DNA of 64,000 bases, from contig NZ_JAYXIH010000003.1 in the NCBI RefSeq assembly GCF_036016755.1, positions 62,001 to 126,000 of the forward strand, read 5' to 3'. Positions 52,515-60,859 of this stretch are shown here, in pieces. The translations under genes were made by a program, and so were the position numbers. Source of the DNA: Aurantimonas coralicida_A (GTDB lineage Bacteria > Pseudomonadota > Alphaproteobacteria > Rhizobiales > Rhizobiaceae). The notes beneath the pieces are model-generated. The model searched no databases. It was not told the DNA's origin and saw nothing but the letters and a program-made list of their open reading frames with translations. Within the stretch, counting starts at the first letter, position 1. The number at the start of each line of letters is the position of its first letter.

Positions 52515-54542
52515 ACGCTTGCTGCGATCCGCCGACCGCGTGGAGGATTGCAACGGATCGAGGATCTGTGTGTCGAGCGGTGCCTCCCGGCGTTCCTCCA
52601 GATCCTTCATGGTCAAGGTCATCCGCAGGCCCGCGGACGTTATGTCACGCTCAACCGTCGCGTCGAGTTGATGTGCCATCGCCTTGAGCATGACCGAGCC
52701 GAATCCGCTCGTTTTCCCTTCCGAATCCGACTTGTCGTCGGGCGGCACCTTCGAGCGTTCGGCCCACACCAGCGTGACGACGCCGCTCGCCGTGCGTTTC
52801 CAGGTCACGTCCACTTCACCGCCTGAACAGCCCAGAGCGCCATATTTCGCGGCGTTGGTGGCTAATTCGTAGAGGATCAGGCCGATCGGCGTGACGTTGG
52901 ACCTGGAAACCGTCAGGGGGTCGCCGGCGATATTGATCCGGAAGTCATCGGTGTTTGCATAGGGTTCGAGCACGCTTTTGACGATCGACCCCAGCTGCGA
53001 TTCCGTGGCGCCTTGCGTATCGGCGTGGGCGCGGGCCAACGCGTTGATGCGGCCGCGCGCCTCGTCGGCCACCTCCTGCGGCGTGGTCGCGTGGCTCGCG
53101 GCTAGCGCAACCAGTGACGAGGTCATCGCGAACAGGTTCTTGACGCGGTGATCCAGTTCATGCGCCAGCATGCTGGTGTTGCGGTTCGCTTCCTCCAGTT
53201 CGCGATTGGAATGGGCCAGTTGCTCGGTTCGCTCATCGACGCGCCGCTCGAGAACGCGGCCCGCCTCCCGTAACTGCCCGGTCAACTGCTCGTTCTCCCG
53301 CCTGTAGTCCCGCAGCCAGCTCGTCGCCCGTCGCATCGCCCGGCCCGTATCGGCGAGTTCCTTCATCCGCATGGACGGTAGCGGCGTGTCGTCGAACTCG
53401 CCCTTGGAAATATGGCTCGCCTGCGCGGCCAGAGCCTTGATCGGCTTGGTCAGGGCACGAGCGAGGAGAGCGCCAAAGAGCGCGGTTATCGCGACGACGA
53501 TCGCGACTACCAACAGCCCGATATTGCGGACCCGCTGGAGCGGACTCAAGATATCGCGCTCCGGCAGATAGGTTATGACCACCCATGGCGTGCGCGAACC
53601 AGAGAGACGCCGCACCGCACCGCGCCAGTTCTCGCCCTGCGCTGTGAAACGTGTGAGCCGCGTCTCGCCAGGATCAAGATCCACCAGACCGCCTGGCAGG
53701 CTGGCAACCGCTTGGGCGAGCGCCGGATCATCGATCTCGGTCACCTTGGCAAAGCGCTGCTGCCCCTTGCCATCTGCGGCGCGAACGAATGACGCATCAC
53801 GGTGAGCAATCACATCCCCGGTCTGGGAGACAATTGCCGCCGAACCATTCTGGCCGACCTGCAAACCATCTAGGAATTGCGATAGCGCGCCGATCTCGAT
53901 GTCGATGCCGACCGCGCCGCGCATGGTCATGCCATCCTCGCCCAGGACGGGCGTGGCGACGGTGATTCCCGGGCGTTGCGAGGAAAAGAAGATGTACGGA
54001 TCGGTCCAGACGACCTCCCTTCCCTCCATGGCTCTCAGATACCAGGGGCGGGTGCGGGGATCGTAGGTATCCGCGTCATCCCGGCGCCGCGAGACACGGC
54101 GCAACTCGTCATCGAAATAGTCCAGTTGCACGGAGCGGACGGGGTCGGTCTCGATCCATTTGGTTCGATACGTCGCACCCTCGACCGTGTCGTCGCGGCT
54201 GACATAGACAAAGGATCCGTCCGTCGCGCCGTAGAAGATGCCTGCGAAATCCTTCCGCGCGCGCAGAACCTCATAAAGGTATCGCGTGAGAATCGCTCGG
54301 TTGTCGGTCTGAACGACCGCCCGCTCGGCCAGTCTTTGCGAGAGAGTAGCCGCGTCATCGGCGGGGTTCAGGAAATTTTCGGTAAACCGGGTGGTGTCGT
54401 GCGCGACCCTTTCCGTCAGCTGTTCGGCATAGGACAGAAGCACGCTTTGGGACGCGAAGTAGGTCAACGCCAGCACGGCCAGCAACGCGGCGACCTGCAG
54501 GCCCACCAGCGTCGATGTCAGAACCGTTCGACATGACCACAT
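52497..54542 (-). CDS. Cache-domain sensor histidine kinase, HWE/HisKA_2 type
   Basis: The 681-residue kinase has a first transmembrane helix (about 9-30), a double-Cache periplasmic sensor (about 40-335) with the hallmark DTYDPRTRPWYLRAMEG, a second helix (341-363), a HAMP region, a coiled coil and an HWE-type core with the phospho-acceptor His465 in HELDHRVKNLFAMTSS. The N-box is LILYELATNAAKYGALG. It should sense a small periplasmic ligand. It lies beside catalase and DUF2188 genes that carry stress-type promoters, so a link to the general stress response is possible. Start ATG 54542 has GGAGAG nearby; a TTG at 54566 is an alternative. Confidence 0.9.
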   Translation of the reverse strand: MWSCRTVLTSTLVGLQVAALLAVLALTYFASQSVLLSYAEQLTERVAHDTTRFTENFLNPADDAATLSQRLAERAVVQTDNRAILTRYLYEVLRARKDFAGIFYGATDGSFVYVSRDDTVEGATYRTKWIETDPVRSVQLDYFDDELRRVSRRRDDADTYDPRTRPWYLRAMEGREVVWTDPYIFFSSQRPGITVATPVLGEDGMTMRGAVGIDIEIGALSQFLDGLQVGQNGSAAIVSQTGDVIAHRDASFVRAADGKGQQRFAKVTEIDDPALAQAVASLPGGLVDLDPGETRLTRFTAQGENWRGAVRRLSGSRTPWVVITYLPERDILSPLQRVRNIGLLVVAIVVAITALFGALLARALTKPIKALAAQASHISKGEFDDTPLPSMRMKELADTGRAMRRATSWLRDYRRENEQLTGQLREAGRVLERRVDERTEQLAHSNRELEEANRNTSMLAHELDHRVKNLFAMTSSLVALAASHATTPQEVADEARGRINALARAHADTQGATESQLGSIVKSVLEPYANTDDFRINIAGDPLTVSRSNVTPIGLILYELATNAAKYGALGCSGGEVDVTWKRTASGVVTLVWAERSKVPPDDKSDSEGKTSGFGSVMLKAMAHQLDATVERDITSAGLRMTLTMKDLEERREAPLDTQILDPLQSSTRSADRSKRSAESA

Positions 54543-54923
54543 CCCCAGGTCTCTCCTGTCCGCCAATCAAGAGGCAGGAGTGTGAACGGGCGAGAGGCGA
54601 ACTACAAGGCAGGGTGTCCGAAGATTCGCCGTGGCGAAGAGTTATCGAAAGCGGCAATGGCAGGCTGCCCCGAAAGCCTCTTGGATATGTTTCAGAACTA
54701 CGCGCCAAAGGCTCAGGAGTGCCTTAAAGTCGTATCGCGATGAAGCGACACCCGATTTTCGCAGGTTTGATCGTTTGAGCACACCAAGGACGTTGATTCT
54801 GCAACGTTTTTAACGGCCACCGGAGACACTCCGATGAACCGTTGATGGGCAGGCGGTGACGCTACGAGGGTTGGGGTCCGGCGGAGCGGCGCCAGCGCCC
54901 AGATATCCGGCGCTGGCGTTCTC
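54543..54923. other. intergenic stretch, no gene recognised
   Basis: The 381-bp gap between the kinase gene and the end of the catalase gene shows no convincing frame. It holds the kinase promoter and the hairpin at 54890-54918. Confidence 0.5.
54890..54918. terminator. perfect hairpin at the 3' end of the catalase gene
   Basis: CGCCAGCGCC (54890-54899) pairs perfectly with GGCGCTGGCG (54909-54918) over a 9-nt loop, 5 nt from the catalase stop. No T-run follows on either strand. Confidence 0.5.
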
Positions 54924-55882
54924 TCAGGCCGCCTTCACTTTCGGTTCGCGCTCCCAATGGCGCAGCGCGCGGCAGCTCTCGACAAAGCCCTGCGCATCTT
55001 CTGGCGCACCCAGTTCCATACAGCCCTTGTCCAGATCCGACGCGATGCCGGTCTTCTCCAATAGCGTCATGACGTCCGGCGAATAGGCCATGAATTTGCA
55101 ATGAGCGAAAGCGTCGGTAACAAAGTCCCTGGCCGGGGCGATCCTGGTCAGCAACTCGGCGCCCTCCTTGCTGGCCAGCACCGCTACCGCGTCGTAAAGT
55201 AGCGAGGGGCCTCCATCGACTTTTTGCTTGGCCTCGATCCAGCTGCCATCGCTTGCCTTGACGCCGCCCACCATCGGAGCCACGACCTCGAACATCGCGC
55301 CCTCGGCCTCGATCGCCGACTTCAACGCCTTGAACAGGTCGGCGTCGACGCCGTCCGTAACAAGCACGCCCAGCTTACGTCCCTTCAGGCTCTTCGGCCC
55401 ATTGAGCAGAATGGACAGCTTCGGTGACGTTTTCAGGTCCATCTTGGTCGGCCTTGCGGCGTCGGCGGCCTCCGGCATTTTCTTCAGACGAAGACCGTCC
55501 CCAACGCTCTTGGCCAGGTCCTCGTCCACATTGAGCAGATGCGCGACCATCCGCATCCGGATGGCCGTGGTCTCGACTTTCGACAGCTCGAAGATGAAAG
55601 CGTCGGCGATGTGGTTCTGCTCGGTCCCCGTCTGGGACAGGTAGAACTGGCGTGCCTGACTGTAGTGGTCGGCGAATGTCTCCGAGCGGACCCGGCGCTT
55701 TTCGCCCACGACATCCTCGGGGTGAGAGGACAAGCCTTTTTCCGGCGATTCACGCGGCCCGCCCATTTCCCCGCCCCACGAGTTCGGCTCGTAGTTGGCC
55801 CGACCCTTCGGGTTGTGCATGGCCATGTGGCCGTCCTGCTGGAAGTGATGGAACGGGCAACGCGGCGCATTCACCGGAATAT

Positions 55883-55886
55883 GGGG
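55883..55886 (-). other. frameshift site 1 in catalase gene
   Basis: The minus strand reads TTCCCCATATTCCGG here. One extra C would give AAC TTC CCC CAT ATT CCG GTG AAT, i.e. NFPHIPVN, joining the two long catalase fragments. Confidence 0.85.
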
Positions 55887-56968
55887 AAGTTTGGGCCGCC
55901 GAGCCGCTTCAACTGGGTATCCAGATAGGAGAAGTTGCGCCCCTGCAGTAGCGGGTCGTTGGTAAAGTCGATGCCTGGCACAACATTACCGGTCTGGAAA
56001 GCGACCTGCTCGGTCTCCTGGAAGAAATTATCGACACAACGATTGAGCGTCATCTTGCCGACGATGCGGATCGGCACTTCCTCCTCGGGAATAATTTTCG
56101 TGGGGTCGAGAACGTCGAAATCGAACTTCTCCGCGAAACTCTCGTCGAAGAGCTGCAAGCCGAGTTCCCATTCAGGAAAATCACCCATCTGGATCGCATC
56201 CCAGAGGTCGCGACGATGAAAATCGGGATCGGCACCGTTCAATTTGAGTGCCTCATTCCAGACGACCGACTGCAGACCCTGCTTAGGCTTCCAGTGAAAC
56301 TTGACGAAGGTGGATTTTCCCTCGGCGTTGATCATCCGGAAGGTGTGGACGCCGAAGCCTTCCATGAAGCGGAAGGAGCGTGGAATCGTCCGGTCGGACA
56401 TAATCCACAGGGCCATGTTTATCGATTCAGGCGTGAGCGAAATGAAGTCCCAAAAATTGTCATGCGCCGTCTGCGCCTGCGGGAATCCACGGTCTGGCTC
56501 CTGTTTGGCGGCATGGATGAGATCGGGGAACTTGATCGCGTCCTGGATGAAGAACACCGGGATGTTGTTCCCGACGATGTCCCAGTTTCCCTCCTTGGTA
56601 TAAAATCGGCAAGCGAAACCACGCACGTCCCGCGCCAGATCGGCTGACCCCTTGTTACCGGCCACTGTCGAGAACCGGACGAACATATCGGTTTTCTCGC
56701 CAGCCCGCTGAAAGATATCGGCACGCGTGATGTCGGAAAGCGACTCGTAGGTCTCGAAGGTTCCATGAACCCCGAATCCGCGCGCATGGACCACCCGCTC
56801 GGGAATTCGCTCATGGTCGAAATGGAAGATCTTTTCGCGGAAATGCTGGTCCTCCATCAGCGTCGGCCCACGCTGCCCGGCCCGCAAGGAGTTCTGGTCG
56901 TCGGCGACAGGAACGCCGCCTTGGGTTGTCAATACCGGTACATCGCCGCCGGCGACCTGGTGGATCCG

Positions 56969-56973
56969 CCCCC
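56969..56973 (-). other. frameshift site 2 in catalase gene
   Basis: The minus strand has GCAGGGGGCGG. A sixth G gives GCA GGG GGG CGG ATC CAC CAG, joining the MSKNSG start to the RIHQVAGGDVPVLTT segment expected in this catalase family. Confidence 0.75.
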
Positions 56974-57116
56974 TGCGCCGCGTTCAAATTCGACGCCGCC
57001 GAGCTCGATAGCGCCTCTGGCCTTCTTGCCGGAATTCTTGCTCATTTCATCACCCCATTTCGTCGATCGTGGCAGCGCGGCGGTCAGGAGAATCAGAACG
57101 CAGCTTGCAGACCTCA

Positions 57117-57141
57117 AACTCCGGAGTTCGCGCTGCGTTCC
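57117..57141 (-). promoter_or_regulatory. weak sigma-EcfG-like promoter before catalase
   Basis: On the minus strand GGAAC (57141-57137), 16 bp and AGTT (57120-57117) resemble the GGAAC-N16/17-CGTT consensus with one mismatch in the -10. It lies about 72 nt upstream of the catalase start. Confidence 0.4.
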
Positions 57142-57308
57142 GTAACGAATGGATAGCCAACCTTCCAATACGATCCGACTGTCGAGAGCCGCGGCGTGGT
57201 TCAGAACGAGTGCGCCATCCCCGGCGCGAGAAGCCTCGAATCTTGGGCCGCGCCGGCGCACGAGGCGGGACCTGACCGCCGGGGTAGGGATGGCCGCGGG
57301 CTAATCCG

Positions 57309-57563
57309 TCACTGCGCCCCGGCAGTATCCTCAACGTCGGTTTCCGGACGGTCGTCGCCTTTGGCGATTTCATCGTGCCAGTTTCCGTCGGCGTCCTCGT
57401 AGCGGATTCCGATCGTCTCGCCTGCCGCACGCTGCCGCGCCGCGGCGCTCCGAGCGGCAAAGAGCGCCCGATCATGGGTCGGGAAAGTCTCTGAAAGAAC
57501 ATCCTGAACCTTGTAGGCCCAGCCGCCGTCGTGCCGAACAACCTCGTAGTGAACCTGGGTCAT
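57309..57563 (-). CDS. DUF2188 domain protein
   Basis: The 84-residue protein begins with HYEVVRHDGGWAYKVQDVLSETFPTHDRALFAARSAAARQ, the DUF2188 pattern. Its function is unknown, but such genes are common members of alphaproteobacterial stress regulons. The perfect GGAAC-N17-CGTT promoter 40 nt upstream supports that. The acidic C-terminus is disordered. Confidence 0.85.
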   Translation of the reverse strand: MTQVHYEVVRHDGGWAYKVQDVLSETFPTHDRALFAARSAAARQRAAGETIGIRYEDADGNWHDEIAKGDDRPETDVEDTAGAQ

Positions 57564-57602
57564 GGAACTCCTTCCTGCGTTTCCGGGACTGTCTCATTCG
57601 CA

Positions 57603-57628
57603 AACGTGAGGATACACCGATGCGTTCC
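57603..57628 (-). promoter_or_regulatory. sigma-EcfG promoter of DUF2188 gene
   Basis: The minus strand reads GGAAC (57628-57624), a 17-bp spacer and CGTT (57606-57603), an exact match to the general-stress sigma-EcfG consensus, with the start codon 40 nt downstream. Confidence 0.75.
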
Positions 57629-57695
57629 TGCATCCACGAACCTCGGCAGATAAAACGCGCACCAGGCTTCGAGCGTCCGGCGTCATCACGCGTCG

Positions 57696-58706
57696 CTACT
57701 CCGCCTCGTCCTCGTAGCCGACCAGATGCAGCGGTCGCGCGCGCAGCTGCCGCAATTCGCACCAGCGAACCAATGCCTCCTCGCGGCCGTGGGTCACCCA
57801 GACCTCGTCCGGGGCGATTTCCTCGATCGTTTCGGTCAGTTCGTCCCAATCGCAGTGGTCGGAGATGATCAGCGGCAGTTCGACGCCGCGCTGGCGAGCG
57901 CGCTGGCGCACCCGCATCCAGCCGCTGGCGAAGCACGACACCGGATCGGGAAACCGCCGCGCCCATTTGTCGGCAAAGGCCGAGGGTGGCCCAACGATGA
58001 TGGCGCCGGCGAAATCGCCCTTGCCGCCCCCTTCCACCGTCGCCGGCCGCAATTCGCCAAGGTCGATACCCTCGCTCCGGTAATAGTCGCAGAGCTTTGT
58101 CAGCGCGCCATGGATGTAGATCGGCGCATCGTAGCCGGCCTCGCGCAAATGCTTGATGACGCGCTGCGCCTTGCCGAGAGCATAGGCGCCGACGAGATGG
58201 GCGCGCTCGGGAAACTGCTCGACTGATTTCAAGAGCTTGGCGACCTCGTCGCGGGTATCGGGATGGCGGAAGACCGGCAGCGCGAAGGTCGCCTCGGTGA
58301 TGAACACGTCGCAGGCGACCGGCTCGAAGCCGGCGCAGGTGGGGTCCGGCCGACGCTTGTAATCGCCGGAGGCGACGATCCTGAGGCCCTTGTGCTCGAC
58401 GGCGATCTGCGCCGAACCCAGCACATGGCCGGCGGGATGAAAGCTGACAGACACGTCGCCGATCCGGATCGTCTCGCCAAGCGCAGCGGTCTGACGTTCG
58501 GCGCAAAACGCCTCGCCATAGCGCAGCGCCATGATGTCGAGGGTCTGCCGGGTCGCCAGAACGCTGTCGTTTCCCGGCCGCGCGTGATCGGCATGGCCGT
58601 GGGTGACCAAGGCGCGAGCGACCGGGCGCACCGGATCGATATAAAAATTGCCGGGCGGGCAATAGAGCCCTTCGGGCGTCGGGTGGAGGAGGTCGTCGGG
58701 CTTCAT
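57696..58706 (-). CDS. ligase-associated DNA exonuclease
   Basis: The 336-residue metallo-beta-lactamase/beta-CASP protein has VTHGHADHARPGN (HxHxDH metal site), PAGHVLGSAQI, VASGDYKRRPDPTC, the beta-CASP region and a C-terminal VTHGREEALVRW. It matches the ligase-associated exonuclease (Lex) of the DNA-end-processing cluster with an ATP-dependent ligase, the Lhr-like helicase and a phosphoesterase. Here the ligase is absent, and the helicase lies 2.1 kb away on the other strand. Confidence 0.9.
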   Translation of the reverse strand: MKPDDLLHPTPEGLYCPPGNFYIDPVRPVARALVTHGHADHARPGNDSVLATRQTLDIMALRYGEAFCAERQTAALGETIRIGDVSVSFHPAGHVLGSAQIAVEHKGLRIVASGDYKRRPDPTCAGFEPVACDVFITEATFALPVFRHPDTRDEVAKLLKSVEQFPERAHLVGAYALGKAQRVIKHLREAGYDAPIYIHGALTKLCDYYRSEGIDLGELRPATVEGGGKGDFAGAIIVGPPSAFADKWARRFPDPVSCFASGWMRVRQRARQRGVELPLIISDHCDWDELTETIEEIAPDEVWVTHGREEALVRWCELRQLRARPLHLVGYEDEAE

Positions 58707-58838
58707 TGTCGACGACAGATAGCGCCGTGAGCGCCGTCAGAAAGCGCCCGGCGGCGGCGCTCGCTGGACGGTGATTGGCGCAGGCCCACGTTTTCCGGCG
58801 ATAGTGCGCGCCGATCCACCCGATTCGGCAGGCGGCCC

Positions 58839-59684
58839 ATGTCATCGACGTTCTGGCTCACGACGCTTGCGATGATCGCCTTCGCCGGCAATTCGATCCT
58901 TGCCCGGCTGGCGCTCGGCGACGGCGCCATCGACGCCGCCGGATATACCGGCGTGCGGCTCGCGTCCGGCGCGGCGGTGCTGGCGCTGCTGCTCGTCAAC
59001 GCCAACCGCAAGTCAGCTCCGACGGTCCGGCTGCCGGGCGGCTGGCCCTCGGCACTGGCCCTGTTCGTCTACGCCGTGGCGTTTTCCTATGCGTATCTGC
59101 AGCTCGGCGCGGCGGTCGGCGCGCTGGTGCTGTTCGCCTCCGTGCAGGCGACGATGATCGCATGGGGCCTGATTCGAGGCGAACGGCCTGGCCTTTCAGA
59201 GATCGCCGGACTGACGATCGCCTTCGCCGCTTTCGTCTACTGGATCGCCCCCGCGCTGGTGACGCCGGCTCTCCTCGGAACCGTCCTGATGATCGCCTCG
59301 GGCGTCGCCTGGGGCGTCTATTCGCTACGCGGACGCGCGGCCACCGACCCGATGGGCGAGACCGCCGGCAACTTCATCCGCACCGTGCCGCTGGCGATCC
59401 CGCTGATCGCGCTCTCCGCGTTCCAGAGCGGCATGACGACCGCCGGAATCGTCATCGCCATCGCCTCCGGCGCGGTTACGTCGGGCTTGGGTTACGTCCT
59501 CTGGTATCGGGCGCTGCCCGGCCTGACGGCGACGCGTGCGTCCATCGTGCAGCTCACCGTGCCGGTGATCGCTGCGCTGGGCGGCGTATTGTTTCTCGCC
59601 GAGGCGCTGAACCTGCGCTTCGTGCTGGCGGCGACGCTCATTCTCGGCGGTATCGCGCTGGCCCTGCTGGTAAGGAAGCGTTAA
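58839..59684 (+). CDS. EamA/DMT-family transporter
   Basis: The 281-residue membrane protein has ten hydrophobic helices in two EamA repeats (GNSILARLALGDGAIDAAGYTGVRLASGA; LTATRASIVQLTVPVIAALGGVLFLAEALNLR). EamA proteins export metabolites or amino acids; substrate unknown. It sits between the two ligase-associated genes and does not belong to that system by known function. Confidence 0.88.
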   Translation: MSSTFWLTTLAMIAFAGNSILARLALGDGAIDAAGYTGVRLASGAAVLALLLVNANRKSAPTVRLPGGWPSALALFVYAVAFSYAYLQLGAAVGALVLFASVQATMIAWGLIRGERPGLSEIAGLTIAFAAFVYWIAPALVTPALLGTVLMIASGVAWGVYSLRGRAATDPMGETAGNFIRTVPLAIPLIALSAFQSGMTTAGIVIAIASGAVTSGLGYVLWYRALPGLTATRASIVQLTVPVIAALGGVLFLAEALNLRFVLAATLILGGIALALLVRKR

Positions 59685-59721
59685 TCGTCGCCTCCTTCAC
59701 CCGAGAGCGGGACCGACGGCT

Positions 59722-60711
59722 CTATCCTGGAGCTGACCTCGTTCGATATTCCGTCGGCTCCTCCTGGGTGGGGAGCGCGCAACGGTTATGGATGTCGGTC
59801 GCAGCAATTGCGGCGTGCCCCATGGCGACGACGATCTGGTCGAGCCCGCGCACAACCGCGCCGGCGGCGTAGAGCCCCTCGACGTTCGTGTGGTTGTGTT
59901 TATCGACGGTCAACGCCCCGTCTGCGTCATGTTCCGCGCCGAGAGCCACGGCCAGTTCGGATCGCAGCGTCAGCCCCAATGCCGAATAGATGAGATCGAA
60001 CCGGTGTTCGGCTCCGCTTTCCAACCGTATCGCGGCAATCCGGTCACCCTCGACCCGAAGCTCGCCGATTGGTTCAGTCACGACCTTCACCCCGTGTCGG
60101 TTGGCCAATTCCCATTCCTCGCCACCGAGCTCCATCGGGACGCCGAGCGTCAGGAAGGTCACATCACGCGAATAGGTCCGCGCCACGAATGCGGCTTCGC
60201 CAAGCCCCCGCGCCCCGCGCCCTATGACGGCGATCGCCTTGTGCTGGGCTTCGTAGCCGTCGCAGATCGGGCAATAGCGCACCAGTCCGCGTCGCACCGC
60301 ATCGGGCACGTCAGGCAGGTCCGGCTCGATGTCACGGGCGCCGGTCGCGAGCAGAACGTTCCGGGCCGTCACGTCGAAGGACCGACCTTTGGCACCCGGC
60401 ACGACCTCCACGTGGGCGTGAAAAATACCGTCGTCACGCTTCTCGAGGCGCACGACCTTGCCTTCGGCGATCTCCGCTCCGTAATGGCAAGCGTGCGCGC
60501 GCTCGCGCACCAGAATCTCGCGGCCGGTGATGCCTCGTTCGAAGAAGGGAATATTATGGCTAGTCGGTATCCAGGCGGCTCTGGGATCACCCGCGTCCAC
60601 GATCAGGCTGCGGCGCTTGAAGCGGGCAAGATAGAGCGCCGCCGTCAGGCCCGCCGGGCCTGCTCCGATGACGAGGCAGTCGAGCAAGGTGTCAGAATCG
60701 GAGACGGGCAT
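59722..60711 (-). CDS. thioredoxin-reductase-like FAD oxidoreductase
   Basis: The 329-residue flavoprotein has an FAD motif (CLVIGAGPAGLTAALYLARF), the redox dithiol CPIC (Cys147, Cys150 in RYCPICDGYE), an NAD(P)-binding region (IAVIGRGARGLGEAAF) and the end motif GLYAAGAVVRGLDQIVVAMG. It is a TrxR-fold protein; unlike standard TrxR the second Rossmann motif is GRGARGLGEA, so NADPH use is not assured. It may reduce a ferredoxin- or thioredoxin-like partner. Confidence 0.87.
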   Translation of the reverse strand: MPVSDSDTLLDCLVIGAGPAGLTAALYLARFKRRSLIVDAGDPRAAWIPTSHNIPFFERGITGREILVRERAHACHYGAEIAEGKVVRLEKRDDGIFHAHVEVVPGAKGRSFDVTARNVLLATGARDIEPDLPDVPDAVRRGLVRYCPICDGYEAQHKAIAVIGRGARGLGEAAFVARTYSRDVTFLTLGVPMELGGEEWELANRHGVKVVTEPIGELRVEGDRIAAIRLESGAEHRFDLIYSALGLTLRSELAVALGAEHDADGALTVDKHNHTNVEGLYAAGAVVRGLDQIVVAMGHAAIAATDIHNRCALPTQEEPTEYRTRSAPG

Positions 60712-60859
60712 CGCAGGCTTCCTGGTTTATGGCGGAAAAGGGTGATGATCGGGCGGGCGCACCGCGCAAATGGCCACCCGTCCGAGAACGTCAACAGCCG
60801 AACCGGCACCGAACCAGCGAGCAGCTGAGGTGCGGGTTTCTGAGGGATCGGTCCGGATC

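Larger units (their letters stand above)
54924..57045 (-). pseudogene. katE: large-subunit catalase with two single-base frameshifts
   Basis: The sequence encodes a clade-II (HPII-like) catalase with a C-terminal DJ-1-like domain: MSKNSGKKARGAIELGG at the start (57045), then RIHQVAGGDVPVLTTQGGVP in another frame, heme-domain motifs (FHFDHERIPERVVHARG, VRFSTVAGNKGS, IPVFFIQDAIKFPD), and after NFP another shift into VNAPRCPFHHFQQDGHMAMHNP through the flavodoxin-like tail (GRKLGVLVTDGVDADLF). Restoring one base in the G-run at 56969-56973 and one in that at 55883-55886 gives 708 codons, the usual length. Written as is, three fragments result. Both losses are in homopolymers, so sequencing error is a real alternative to a pseudogene. 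Confidence 0.88.

Noticed and set aside
55871..55890. Programmed ribosomal frameshift in the catalase
   Set aside because: No slippery heptamer or stimulatory structure is evident, and catalases are not known to use frameshifting; a second shift at 56969 also argues for mutation or error.
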